Assembly: GCF_010183535.1 (NCBI RefSeq)
Contig: NC_071331.1
Location: 3,968,001 to 4,032,000 of the forward strand
DNA from: Caenorhabditis remanei
Taxonomy: Eukaryota > Nematoda > Chromadorea > Rhabditida > Rhabditidae
DNA: 64,000 bases
Direction of reading: 5' to 3'
Part shown: piece by piece, positions 33,916 through 44,717 of the stretch
Numbering within the stretch: the stretch's first letter is position 1
Layout: each line of letters starts with the position of its first letter
The notes under the pieces: generated by a model
The model's input: the letters and a program-made list of their open reading frames with translations, nothing else
Databases searched by the model: none
What the model was told of the DNA's origin: nothing
Translations under genes and position numbers: made by a program

Positions 33916-34831
33916 AAAAAATTAGTATATTCCAGTAAACGAACAAAAATTTCAAACGGATACTCTCTGGCGGAATCTCGCTCAGCCCTGCTATGAACGG
34001 CCCCAAAATCTAATTCAATTTTTTCAGCTCCCCAACTTCCAACTCCCCGAAGTCCACCACTACAGCTTCAAGTTCCTCAATCTCTGCTTGTTTTCAAAGT
34101 TTTATGAATCCAAGTGTCTATGCGAAGAAGCCCTCTGCAAACCAATGGACTTCGAGCCTCGATATGGATGCTCGAATTGTACCAAGCGACCGATTGAAGG
34201 CAATCCGTTGTGTCTGATCTGTCAGACTTATCAAGAACTCACTGGAGAAAAACGTCCCGCCAGAGACGTTTATTTTACGGATGAGGAGAAGGAGTTGATT
34301 GAGAAGTGGGGGCAGATGGAGGAGCAACGCCTCGGAAGGAATTTGACAAGAGAGGAGTTCGAGAAGCTTCTGGAGAAGGAGAAAGTTAAGAAATGGATGA
34401 AACTGGAGATCACAGAAGAGGAGAAGCTCATGCTGAACTTCCAGCATCCGAAAACTGCTGAGAGTTACTCGAGAATGAGCAACAAGGTGAAAGCAAAACA
34501 TTTCGTGAAGTACTTGAAGCCATTCGTCCTTCCGTTGTTCCCGGCGTGCAAGTGTGACGAGTCGAAGGAGAGACAACTGATGATTGAGAAGGAGCATCTC
34601 TTTGTTCCGGAGGTACGGGAGACATTTTCTTAAAACTAAACGAAAATATATTTTCAGATACCCAATGAGCCCGAATACATTCGTGAGGAGGAATTCAATC
34701 CGTGGGTCGATGGATAGATGTTTTAATCACCTCTCCATTATAATAACTGTTGTGACTGGGTGTAATAATTGAAAGTTTTATATTTGTTATTTATACTGGT
34801 ATTGATGTTTTATAAAAGTTACTGTGTCTAG

Positions 34832-34898
34832 CTGTTTCAATTTGCTTATTTTCCAAGTTCCATAAATGATATTGCAATAATCCTATCACTTCGTACTG
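34832..34898 (+). ncRNA. Candidate 21U-RNA locus in gene A 3' flank
   Basis: Core 34832-34839, CAAT context, U at 34878 (offset 39). Predicted RNA begins TAATCCTATCAC. It starts 115 bp after the gene A stop codon. Confidence 0.55.
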
Positions 34899-34903
34899 TG
34901 AAA

Positions 34904-35087
34904 AAATAAAGTTTCGACAAGGACCTGCAAGCGGCGCGGTTCTAAATTTGGAAAAAACAACTGGAATTAGAACCGCGCCGCTTATTCAAGCTTGCAGTTT
35001 AAGCTCCGCCCACAACTTTATGCGCTTGCGCGTTGCAGCGCGCGAATTTTTTTTTGAAAATCCTTGTCGAAGCTTTATTTTTTTGAC
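34904..35087. mobile_element. Palindromic MITE
   Basis: Ends AAAATAAAGTTTCGACAAGG and inverted AAAATAAAGCTTCGACAAGG. The inner CTCCGCCCACAACTTTATGCG relates it to 13026-13311. It begins about 6 bp after the predicted 21U-RNA. Confidence 0.65.
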
Positions 35088-35337
35088 AGCACGCAGAAAG
35101 AAGTCAAAAAGTGCCGATGGGAGACGGCACTGTGCTGTAGCCGAAAGAGATGAAGTGTATGATTTGTAGAGACGTGGAGGCCAGAAGGATTAGGAAAATG
35201 TCCTGGACAGGCTTCGATGGACTTTGACTCAATGGAATTTGGGTGACTTCACTACTAGATCAAAGTATTAGGCTGTCGCCATAGAAATATGAATATTATT
35301 TACACTCTTCTTTTCCAGAATTTTCAATTACAGCCCA

Positions 35338-35404
35338 CTGTTTCAGAACATCATGAAATATTCTTAGTTTTTATGAAAAGTGCTAAGGAATCTTTACAGT
35401 TTCG
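35338..35404 (+). ncRNA. Candidate 21U-RNA locus
   Basis: Core 35338-35345, TGCT context, U at 35384 (offset 39). Predicted RNA begins TAAGGAATCTTT. Confidence 0.55.
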
Positions 35405-36827
35405 CATGTTATGATGAGCAGTTTTGATTATTAGATGACTTGAGGCTTCACACTATAAATCAGGAAAGTAAGACTACGTTGTACAAATGACAAAGAACGC
35501 ATTGTTCATATTCCTATGTAAATATGTATACTAACCTGAAAAATCAGCACAAAACGGTTTCAACAACAGCGCTCTATTGAAATTGGGAAAATGTGTGTGA
35601 CTGAAGTCATATTTATTTATTTCATATTATGATACTGCAAACAATTCTAAAAACTTCAATTATTGCTCTAAACGAAAATGAAAATTTATTGGAAAAATCG
35701 AGAAATCGAGAAGGGGGGGGGGAGGCGCCTAAGCCCCGCCCACTTTTTTTGGCCCAGCCATACATACTTGCCGGGCCGGACCAATTTGAGAATTTTCACC
35801 GGCCCGGCCCGGCCCGGGTCACAGTACAAAAATTTGAATTTTTTTTGATTTTTTCGCAAAAAAGTCGAATTTTTGGTTTTTACATATCGATAAAACTCAA
35901 GTGTACATAGGATTTTTGACTATTTTTGATGAAAATTTCAAAAAATTTCAAAAATTTTGTGAAAAAATTGTGCTCATTTTTTGACTCCGGGCCGACCGTG
36001 CCGGGCCGACGTGCCGCTCGTCCCTGGTCTAAAAGGACAGAAAATAGGATTTTCTTCTTCCAAAAACAATTTTTTCACCAATTTTTCCGAATTTCATGAT
36101 ATTTTCTCTTGGAGTCTCTGAACTTTTGCAAAAAATTTACTTCCGACTTCCGACTTCCGACTTCCGACTTCCGGATAAGATAATTTTCACTTCCCAACAT
36201 CTCTGGTAGAGTTGCTGCAATAAAACATTGAAAGGATAATGTACCTCATTTTTCTAAATTTTACCATTTCACCAATTTCATATGCAACTTACTATTTTCC
36301 ATATTTTATTACGAACATGTAATGAACATAGTTGCCTTTCCTAGACCCACCAATTTCTAAATACGCGCGGCGCGACCGCCAACGCACACCGACGCTCATC
36401 GCCGCAAACGTCTCACGCACAACACGCTTTTCTTCAGTCTCTGCACACTTTTTCAATTTTGTTTTTCGCTGTTTCACTACGCGCTTTACTACCTTTCGAT
36501 TTTTTAGTTTTCAGTAGTCCCAAATAATTTTTTTCTGTAAAACACGAGAGAAATTTTGAGGGATATTGGTAATTATCGATTTTTCGCTGTTCCGTCTTTC
36601 TGATGAATTTTTTTGTTTGATAGCAAATTTTAGTTTATCCCTTCAAGAAGATAATTTTGATTCTCTCAAAAATTTTTTTCAAAAATTTCCGCCTGATAAA
36701 TCGCTAGCGCCATTTCTGTTGTTTTGTTTTTTCTCGTTTTATTTCTCTGTTCCCCTTTGATGTCGCCGACACCCGCGCTTTTCCACCACCTTTATAACCG
36801 CCCTCCACCTTGTTCACTTTTGTGACC
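35405..36827. other. Intergenic region between the ELM2 paralogues
   Basis: No gene is seen. A CGGGCC-rich element with ATACTTGCCGGGCC at its left end lies near 35760-36025, and a short CTTCCGA microsatellite lies at about 36142-36177. Confidence 0.5.
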
Positions 36828-36893
36828 GCGTGGCCTAGTGGTTAAAGCAGCTGCTTTTGGTTCTGAGGGTCACAGGTTCGATTCTTTTTGGGG
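36828..36893 (+). tRNA. Degenerate tRNA-like sequence
   Basis: An A-box-like TGGCCTAGTGGTTAAAGC and a B-box GGTTCGATTC are correctly spaced, but the T-arm and acceptor stems do not pair well. Probably a tRNA pseudogene or SINE head just upstream of gene B. Confidence 0.3.
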
Positions 36894-36947
36894 CGAAACT
36901 TTTTTCTTTTTTGTTTTCGATTAATAATTCTAATTTTCAGTATCAGA

Positions 36948-39900
36948 ATGTCGCCAACCATCCCCCATCGATTTAGACGTCATGTTCAAATGTCAGATTT
37001 CGGTTCCGGGAGACCAAGACTACAATCGTCTCTAGCAAAGACACCACGTGAATACATCTCAGTGTCTTCGGATGAGGAGACAACGGAACCGCCACCAAAG
37101 AAGCATCGAGTCGGCACTCCAGTCGTCGTTTGTCTATCGGATTCAGATGTGGATTCAGATGTGGAATCGATTATCATTTTGGATGATTCTGATGTGGATT
37201 CCGATGCGTCGATCATCTGTTTGGGCACAGACGACGGTTCAGATTCAGATGTGGAAGTCCGGCAGGTAATCTGGAATATCGATTTGACAGCGGATGACAA
37301 GCCGGATATTGTTGATTTAGAAGGTTCATTTTTATCTTGTTCTTCAATTATAGGTTTTTTTTTCTTTCAGATTCCGATAACGAAATTCGAGAGATATCGA
37401 TCATCGTTACGCCGGCACCGATTGAGAGTTTAGAGAATTTAGAAGTGCCTCCTGGAACACCGGAATCAGAATCGAGCAATAAGGAAAATTCTGAAATGGT
37501 TGTGGAGCAGGTCTCAGAAACTAGGAAGACTCCAAAATCTGGTCCATCTCAAGGTGTCTATAGAAATCTCCGCGCCCGTCCATCCATCTCCATCTCTTCT
37601 GCTACAAAACCAAAAGTGCAATGTTCAAAGCGGCGTAAATCCAAAAGATTGTCGCCACAAGCTCCGCCCCCTTCTGATTCTAGAGACGAAGGAGACGATC
37701 ACCCGATCGGTGACGAGTACCAAGCCATAATTCCACTACTTCTGGATACGGATCCAAATGACGATTATGGAGATGACAATGAGTATGAGGAGGATATATG
37801 GACACCAAAGAGATTTGAGATTGAGGATTCTGAGAAGAGAAAAGAAATGGAAGACTCATTCAACGAGCAGATCAGAAGTGTCTACTGGCTCGCAATCTGG
37901 CGTCAATTCAAGGGACGGATTCTATTCGAGGATGCACTTCAGAATCTGAAAAAGCATGGATACGATTTTGCGGCGAGTCTGCAGACGATTGATCAGGTTC
38001 TGAAGAAACGACCGAATGTGATGAAGCATCCGTGCATGGGACAAGCGACACGAATGGCGAAGCATGGATTGAATGAGATGGTGACGATGAGAGAGCTGCA
38101 GAAAACTTTGGTTAGTTAGCATTTTTAGGGGGATTGGTCTATAACCAAAATTAGAATAAAAGACAATCCTGGCCTAGGATCCGCCAACTCGGCCATTGCG
38201 ATTTTTCTGCACGAACTCGGACACAGTCGAAACGAGTGCTACAGTAGTATTTTGCGGTTCGTTTCTTGTTTCGACTATGTCCGAGTGACGTCATTTTCGT
38301 GCCGCAAAATCACGATGGCCGAATTGACGGATCCTAGGCTAGGACTGTCTATTATCTCGATAATAGGAAAAGGTTGGAACTTTTAGAAAAAAAAGTTGTA
38401 CTCTAACGGGTTTCAGTAGAAAATGACAAACTTTGAAAGTTTGTCACGCTATAACTGATTCCCCAATAATTACAATTTTTATAGGAGTTATAGATCAAAT
38501 CTAGAGCTTCATTTTTGTAGTTGACAATTTTTTTGTACGACCACTTCCTGAAAAGTTATAGTTCATCAAAGTTACTTCTTCACAGAATCGGCTCTCTAGC
38601 TATTGGCGGACTATAACTTTTCAGGAAGTGCTCGTACGAAAAAGTTGTCAAATACAAAAATGAAGCTTTAGTCTTCATCTATAACACCTAGAAAAGTTGG
38701 TATTAAAAGATGATCCCAGGCGCAGTGACACACTCTCAAAGTATGAAATAATCAGTGCTCCTTAAAGAGTTCTGAAATCAAATTTTCGCTTCAGATTATA
38801 ATAATTCAGACAAATTTAGAAAACTCTTATTATTGGCATATTAAAAAAATGATGAAAATCGCTCTGAACGCCGAAACTCCCGTTCTCCTGACCCTAAATG
38901 AGCCTAGGTGGAAGATTTTTTTCACGCAGCCGTGTAGTCCTCTCGGACAAGATTTTTGGCTCAATTCCTTGTTTTCTCATTTTTCCAATAAATTGTTTTC
39001 AATTTTTCAATCGAGGAAAAATAGAAGAAAAAAAAACTACAAAACGAGAAAACGAGCTATTGAGCAAACATCTTGTCCGAGAGGACTACACGGCCGCATG
39101 GAAAAACTCTTCCACCAAGGCTCCTTTAAAGTCAGAAAAAGCGTTTAGAAAGATTTTTAGCACATGCGTCATTTATAAAAGTTTTTGGAATTTTCTGAAG
39201 TGTCTTAATCTGAAATCAAAAATATAAATTTTTCCAGCTCCCCAACTTCCTCCTCTCCGAAGTCCACCACTACCGATACCAGTTCGTCCGATTCTTTATG
39301 TTCCAACACTACTGGGACCGCCCGTGTCTCTGCGAGCACGCTCTCTGCAAGGCAATGGACTTCGAGCCGCGATTCGGATGCTCAAATTGTGCGAAAGACT
39401 GGAGACATTTCGAGAAAGGAGATCCGATGTGTCTGATCTGTCAGACGTATAAGAATCTGACTGGAGAGATGAGACCTGTGAAGGATACGTACTTTACGAA
39501 AGAAGAGAAGCAGTTGATTGTGAAATGGAATGAGATGCAAATGGAGGCGGGGAAGGTTCTCAAAAGAGAAGAATTCGAGAAGTTGATTGAAGAGGAGAAG
39601 GTCAAAAGATGGATGAACCTGGAGATCACTGAAGAGGAGAAGCTTATGATGAACTTCCAAGATCCCAAAAATGTAGAACGGTATTCCAAAATAGCAGCGA
39701 AAGGAGAATATTTGGTGTCCAAGTTAAAGCCATTCGTCCTTCCGTTGTTCCCGGCGTGCAAGTGTGACGAGTCGGAGGAAAGCAAACGGATGATTGAGAA
39801 AGAGAATCTTATTGTTCCAAAGGTAAACTTATTTTTTTGAAAGTCTACGAAAAAAAAATCAGCTCTCATTTTTGCATAAAATAATGTACAGTACAGGTCA

Positions 39901-40693
39901 AAAGATTGTAAACTTTGATCGTTTTCAGTTTGAAATTGTCCAACTTTAAGAGTGTGTCATTGTGATGCCAATTTTCTCATCAAACCGATTTTTAATGGAG
40001 CACACAGATCAAAAGTAGAACAAAAAAAGTTGTCAATTGAAAAAAATAAAACTCTACTTCTGATCTGTATAACTCATTAAACGTCTAATTGATGAGACAA
40101 TCAGTTTTACCACGACACACTCCAAAAGTTGTGCATTTTCAACTGAAAACGGCCAAAGTTCGTATACTTTTGCACGGCACTGTATGTGTTTCCTAGAGCT
40201 CATTTTCATATGGAAAATTTTTTTTATTCGGTCTGAAACCTGTTGAGATGGATCGCAGAAGACTTCGGGCATTTCGCTGGCCTAGAAATTGGATTTCGGC
40301 CATGTTGGGCTTTCAGGTTTTCGTCATTTTTCTGCCAATTTTGTAGTGTTCCTTTCAATTTTGGTAGTTTTCTATTAAACTCATTGAAAAAAACCACAAA
40401 AATAGAGAAAAAATGAAAAAGTGAACATGGCCGAAGTCGAATTTCTAGGCCACCGAAATGCAAAAACTCATCTGCAATCGCTCTCAGCAGGGTTCAGACT
40501 GAATAAAAAACTCACAGACACACATAAATTATTCACTGAAAAAATCAGTTTAAAAAAAAATTCACCTATTTTTTTCCAGATCCAGAATCCTGTATATGTA
40601 TTCAAATTCGAGAAGAAGTTCAACCCGTGGGTCGACGAGGAGATGTATAAGAAGAAACGAAAGACAACATACCGAAAAAATCGTAGAAAGTGA
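36948..40693 (+). CDS. ELM2/GATA-like zinc finger protein with SUMO-interacting motifs (gene B)
   Basis: Exons 36948-37323, 37371-38110, 39238-39822 and 40580-40693 sum to 1815 nt (604 residues), all phases consistent. The ATG follows a TTTTCAG acceptor by 8 nt, a likely trans-splice site. Residues 60-110 contain hydrophobic-acidic motifs (VVVCLSDSD, IIILDDSD, IICLGTDD) typical of SUMO-interacting motifs. An ELM2-like domain spans about 239-335 (DEYQAIIPLL...EDIWTP...GYDFAASLQTID). The third exon encodes a Cys-rich segment with CSNC-x13-CLIC, like the GATA finger of MTA/EGL-27/LIN-40 proteins; the SANT domain expected between them is not clear. Exon 3 is exactly the same length (585 nt) as exon 4 of gene A, showing tandem duplication. 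Likely a nuclear HDAC-complex-type co-repressor. Confidence 0.8.
38163..38349. mobile_element. Palindromic MITE in gene B intron
   Basis: Ends AGACAATCCTGGCCTAGGAT and inverted AGACAGTCCTAGCCTAGGAT. A decayed mariner-type MITE follows at about 38370-38760. Confidence 0.65.
38926..39100. mobile_element. Palindromic MITE in gene B intron
   Basis: GCAGCCGTGTAGTCCTCTCG and its near-perfect complement bracket an AT-rich centre. Confidence 0.6.
39889..40182. mobile_element. Mariner-type MITE (CAGTACC-related), copy 4
   Basis: Starts CAGTACAGGTCAAAAGATTG and ends in inverted CAGTGCCGTGCAAAAGTATA, with TA flanks. It lies in the last intron of gene B. Confidence 0.75.
40198..40520. mobile_element. 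Palindromic MITE in last intron of gene B
   Basis: Arms contain GGCATTTCGCTGGCCTAGAA and the inverted partner TTCTAGGCCACCGAAATGC. A larger relative lies at 46536-47177. Confidence 0.65.
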
Positions 40694-40872
40694 CTTTACT
40701 GTACTATGAGCGATTTTATTATCCCTTTTTTCTGTATTTTAGCTTTAAGAGTTGATTTTCTAAATTAAAAATTTTGAACCCTTTTTCTGTTGAAAACCCC
40801 AGATTGTGAATACGAATTATATAAACAGAATCTCTTTTCATCGAAACCCATTTTTCTACTTCCGTATCACAC

Positions 40873-41045
40873 ATGTGTAGAAAGTTCACTGAAGTACTCT
40901 GATATCTTGAATACAAAATATCGCACCAATCTCTCAGCAGAGCTTAAAAATACTAATGGTTTTCTGAAAACCAAAAGGACCCAATGTAAACTGGATAAAA
41001 AAAGAAATGATAATCAAATATTGGAACAGTGAGTTTTACGCAAAA
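40873..41045. repeat. Dispersed repeat R1, copy 1
   Basis: Shares GAAAGTTCACTGAAG...ATCTCTCA and the tail TGATAATCAAATATTGGAACAGTGAG with 57768-57935; the first part is also at 53270-53332. An exact core at 41061 follows, without a YRNT in the usual window (nearest at offset 45). Confidence 0.7.
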
Positions 41046-41178
41046 TATTGGATATCGAAACTGTTTCAAAATGTGGTCAAATTTTAGAGTTAGTTTGTTG
41101 GAAGTTTGTCATTACGTACTATTCAGTTACAGCATACATAGTTAATAAGGACATTTCGAAGTTTTAAACAAAAAAACA

Positions 41179-41595
41179 CAGACTTGCAACGGGCCGGGCC
41201 GGGCCGGAATGAAAATTTCTAGGGCCCGGCCCGGCCCGGCCCGGCCCGGCCCGGTGGGCCCGGAAGTTCAGTACTGAAAAAAATTCAAATTTTTTTTTCG
41301 AAAATTTCCCGATTTTTTTTGAAAAATATTTCTTAAAAACAATTTTTTGTAGGTTTCGAAGGGTTTTGAAAAATATACTTGAGGAAAAATATGAACAATT
41401 TTCAGAAAATAAATTTTTGGACAAAAAATTGTAGTGAAAAAAGTTCAAAAATTCAAATCCGGGCCGACCGGGCCGGGCCGGGCCGGAGCTTTCTCGGCCC
41501 GGCCCGGCCCGGCCCGATCGGGCCGGGCCGGGCCGGGCCAAAACCGGGCCGGGCCGGGCCGGGCCGGCGGGCCGGCCCGGAATTTTGCAAGTCTG
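41179..41595. mobile_element. hAT MITE with CCGGG-rich ends
   Basis: CAGACTTGCAA / TTGCAAGTCTG ends with perfect 8-bp duplication AAAAAACA (41171-41178, 41596-41603). The CCGGG array is longer than in the sister at 16502. Confidence 0.85.
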
Positions 41596-41603
41596 AAAAA
41601 ACA

Positions 41604-42099
41604 TTTTGCGGCCTACTTTTTTTTTTCAAAAATTTCAGTTTCTGCACCAAATTCTCAATAGGAAAAGGTAAACGTCACTAACTTTGACGCAAAAAACCAT
41701 AAACATAATACTAAAGAAACAGTGAAAAAGAAAGAGTTTCAAGAACTTACAGTTTCAATATATGAATTTTATAGCGAATTTGTGTTCTGGTCGCTTCTTC
41801 CGTGTCTATGTGAAGGCAAATCCAAAAAAGATTTTTTCTTCTACAGAATACGTGTTCCTTATTCTCATCAACTACTTACTTCCTGTTAACTCATAAAAAC
41901 TGAGAAAGAAGCCGAAGGACAAAAAAACTTTACAATAATTATGAATTATACTTCAAATAATCAATAGGACCAAATCTGGAATTCCACACTTCTAAACAAC
42001 AAAAACTCGAGCTTCGCGTCTAGGAATCAACGAACGTTGCCGGACGTCGGCTGTGCTCTATAAGGTTAATGTAAAGAAAGAGAGAGTCGAATTTCGGGC
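41604..42099. other. Non-coding spacer
   Basis: AT-rich DNA between the hAT element and the tRNA-like gene. No gene or piRNA core is recognised. Confidence 0.45.
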
Positions 42100-42170
42100 G
42101 CACCGGTAGCACAGTGGTAGTGCTGCGGAGGCTTAATCTGTAGACGGTGGTTCGATTCCACCCTGGTGTC
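42100..42170 (+). tRNA. tRNA-like cloverleaf, Lys(CTT)-like anticodon, unusual G33
   Basis: Acceptor GCACCGG pairs with CTGGTGT (wobbles allowed). D-arm GCAC-AGTGGTA-GTGC and T-arm GGTGG-TTCGATT-CCACC are perfect. Anticodon stem GCGGA/TCTGT encloses loop GGCTTAA. Counting gives CTT at 34-36, but position 33 is G, whereas tRNAs have U33. TTTTT 6 nt downstream is a suitable RNA polymerase III stop. Either a tRNA pseudogene, a SINE head or an unusual transcript. Confidence 0.55.
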
Positions 42171-42447
42171 ACCGATTTTTGACAAAACTCTTTCTTACAA
42201 CCTTTCGTGCGAAAACATCAACCCTATGGTCCGATGAAGGAGCAAGATCTCCAAATTTCTTATATGAATACATCTACGATACGCACTAAAATCGAGGATT
42301 CCAACCTTTCTGAATTATACTTCAAATAATCTTTTTTCTATGTTTCAGATAACAACGAAAGGAGTGTAAATTTTTCAAAAAGTATTATTTCACGCTGTTT
42401 GGAAACTGTCAAATAATCCATAACATACATTTTTAGAGAACCTGAAA

Positions 42448-43775
42448 ATGGAGGATCCAAAGAAGGTGGCCGCCGAGACCGAGTCTTATCGCAAGATTGC
42501 CTTTGCAGGTAAGCTGGGGTGCCAGTGGCGCGTTTTCATGAAACTTTCTGTTACGAGTCTTTAACTTAAGATTTTCACATCAATATACCTGATTTCACAA
42601 GGATCACCGAATTTGTGAAACCAAAAATTTCATTTTTCCAGGTATCGCAATCTCGACTGTCGCCACTTTGACCGCCATCTTGGCCGTCCCAATGTTGTAC
42701 AACTACATGCAACACGTTCAATCCTCCCTTCAAACTGAGGTTGACTACTGCCAACATAGAACTGATGGTCTTTGGGATGAGTATAAGAATGTGAGTTGAG
42801 TTTTTGTGATTTTTGAAAATCACACTTTTGGTACTGTTTCAATTTTCTTATCTTCGTTTGAAATTCGCCCTGATTCATTATCAGATCAGTGAATTTTTTC
42901 AGTTCCAAACCCTCCACGGAGTCAACGAACGTATCCGTCGTGCCGCACGTCGCCATACCGGAGAGGTGACTCGCTCGAAGAAGATTCGTCGTCAGAATGA
43001 AGACGAGGAAGTTGAGATTATCTATGTGGATGAGGAAGGAAATGAGGTGGAGGATCAGACACCAACTGCTGCTCCAACCGGTGCTCCAGCTCCAGTTGCC
43101 CAAGCTCAAGTACCAGCATCTTCTTTCACCGCTGCTCCACCTGCTCACAGATCACCAGCCTCATTCGCTTCATCATCTGGATCCTGCTGCTCATGCGGAG
43201 TTGGACCAGCTGGACCACCAGGACAGCCAGGGCAAGACGGAGCACCAGGTAATGATGGAAACCCAGGAGCACCAGGACATCCAGGACAAGACGCTGCTGA
43301 TGATTCTCATGCTTCTGCCGACTCTTTCTGCTTCGATTGCCCAGCTGGACCACCAGGACCATCCGGTGCACCAGGACAAAAGGGACCATCAGGAGCACCA
43401 GGAACTCCAGGACAATCCGGCGGAGCTGCTCGTCCAGGACCACCAGGACCAGCTTGACCACCAGGACCATCAGGAAATCCAGGATCCAACGGAAACCCAG
43501 GAGCACCAGGAGCTCCAGGACAACTCGTCGATGTTCCAGGAACTCCAGGACCAGCTGGACCACCAGGACCACCAGGACCAGCAGGTGCACCAGGACAACC
43601 AGGACAATCAGGAGGAGCCTCTCAACCAGGACAACCAGGACCACAAGGAGATGCAGGAGCACCGGGACAACCAGGAGCTCCAGGACAACCAGGTCAACCA
43701 GGACAAGATGGAGATAGTGGATCCGAGGGAGCTTGTGATCATTGTCCACCACCAAGAACTGCTCCAGGATACTAA
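42448..43775 (+). pseudogene. Cuticle collagen with nonsense codon in the Gly-X-Y domain
   Basis: Exons 42448-42508, 42642-42790 and 42903-43775 would encode 360 residues. The order is that of nematode cuticle collagens: N-terminal cytoplasmic part, transmembrane anchor (about residues 18-44), Arg-rich cleavage region (ERIRRAARR), Cys-containing non-collagenous linker, Gly-X-Y blocks broken by Cys-bearing spacers, and a short Cys-containing C-terminus (CDHCPPP). A TGA at 43455-43457 (codon 255) falls where a Gly (GGA) is expected; after it Gly-X-Y continues in frame to the natural TAA at 43773. One G-to-T change explains it. Splice sites are intact. The gene is a recent pseudogene, a null allele, or a sequence error. 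Confidence 0.85.
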
Positions 43776-44073
43776 ATTGTAGTTTGTAGTCTGCTATATT
43801 CAAATCTCAAATTGTCTTTCCCTGTCATGACATTGGTTAATGTTTGTATGAAGTGATTTTTCTCAAGTATTCTGTAATTTTTTTTTAAGATTTTAAAAGT
43901 TTTTTCTTATTTTTCACAAATGTCATTTCCAACGTGAAAAAAGTAATTTTTTCAAAAAAACTTGTTAGCCTATGAAATTGGACACGTGGTCACATTGTTT
44001 TTCTAATCTTGATGAAAAATCTATTCTCATCAATTCAGTTTGTTTTTTCACAATTTTGGATTTGCGAATCATC
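43776..44073. other. Collagen 3' flank and spacer
   Basis: AT-rich, no feature seen. Confidence 0.4.
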
Positions 44074-44717
44074 ATGAGAGGTGAGTTTTTAATTTGGTTT
44101 TGCGATTTTTTGCAACTGAAGTTGCGGAACATCGCGGAGCCATGATATTATGAGCCTATGACATCCTCAACAACATGAATCTTTTCCAGCGATCCTCGCA
44201 TGCATACTGCTCGCCGGAGTGTTATGTCAAGAGCCACCACTCCTGAGACCTCCAATTCTCGACCGGATGAGTTCTAACGGAGCCACACCACTGGAGAAGA
44301 AACAAGTGTTCACTCAACTCAAGAATATCATCAATTCAGCCCAGCTTCCTTGGTATAAGGCAAATCTGCATAAAGTAGTCAAGGACAACGCAGCATATAA
44401 ATATTCTGTAGATGTCGGAGGCGATGTTGGTGCAAAAGCACTCGAAGAGCTAAAGGAAATTCGCACAAAGTCAGAAAATCCGCAGAATGTGTTGGATTTT
44501 TTGGAGATATGTATGGAATTCATGAATAAGAATACGATTCCCGACACTTCGAAGTGGTGGTTCTTCAATGAAGCAACGATACTTATGAACAGAGGTTACA
44601 AACTAGAAGAGTTCAAGGATTTTTTGATTCGTGGAGATTGGATTCTACCGGTGAATGTGTTGGAGGCATTGGAGATCCTGTACAGAACTCCGACTAGAGT
44701 TCTTCAACCATATGAAA

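Larger units (their letters stand above)
31120..34717 (+). pseudogene. ELM2/GATA-like zinc finger protein with SUMO-interacting motifs (gene A), 5' frameshift
   Basis: Exons: about 31120-31538, 31587-32135, 32749-33359, 34028-34612, 34658-34717, with GT-AG introns in phase. The ATG at 31120 follows an acceptor exactly as in paralogue B, but its frame stops at TGA 31246-31248. The main frame (from about 31187, without an ATG) is shifted, so the 5' exon has a frameshift or an unseen start. The product would include hydrophobic-acidic SUMO-interacting motifs (VICLDSD, VIILDSDSD), a Glu/Pro-rich linker, an ELM2-like domain ending in YDFAASLETID, and a Cys-rich C-terminus with CSNC...CLIC resembling the GATA finger of MTA/EGL-27/LIN-40. 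Likely a nuclear co-repressor subunit. Introns hold CCGGAATTCCGG repeats (32165-32590) and CGGGCCTTTC repeats (33590-33910). Confidence 0.65.

Noticed and set aside
41061..41113. Core at 41061 as a piRNA locus
   Set aside because: The nearest YRNT T is at offset 45, outside the 37-41 range of the other loci.
41164..41681. Long Pro/Gly/Ala/Arg frames over CCGGG arrays
   Set aside because: They arise from the GC repeat inside a hAT MITE flanked by a target duplication.
43126..43803. Alternative frames over the collagen (Gln/Leu-rich, Ser/Thr/Arg-rich, and antisense)
   Set aside because: Shadows of the Gly-X-Y repeat in other frames.
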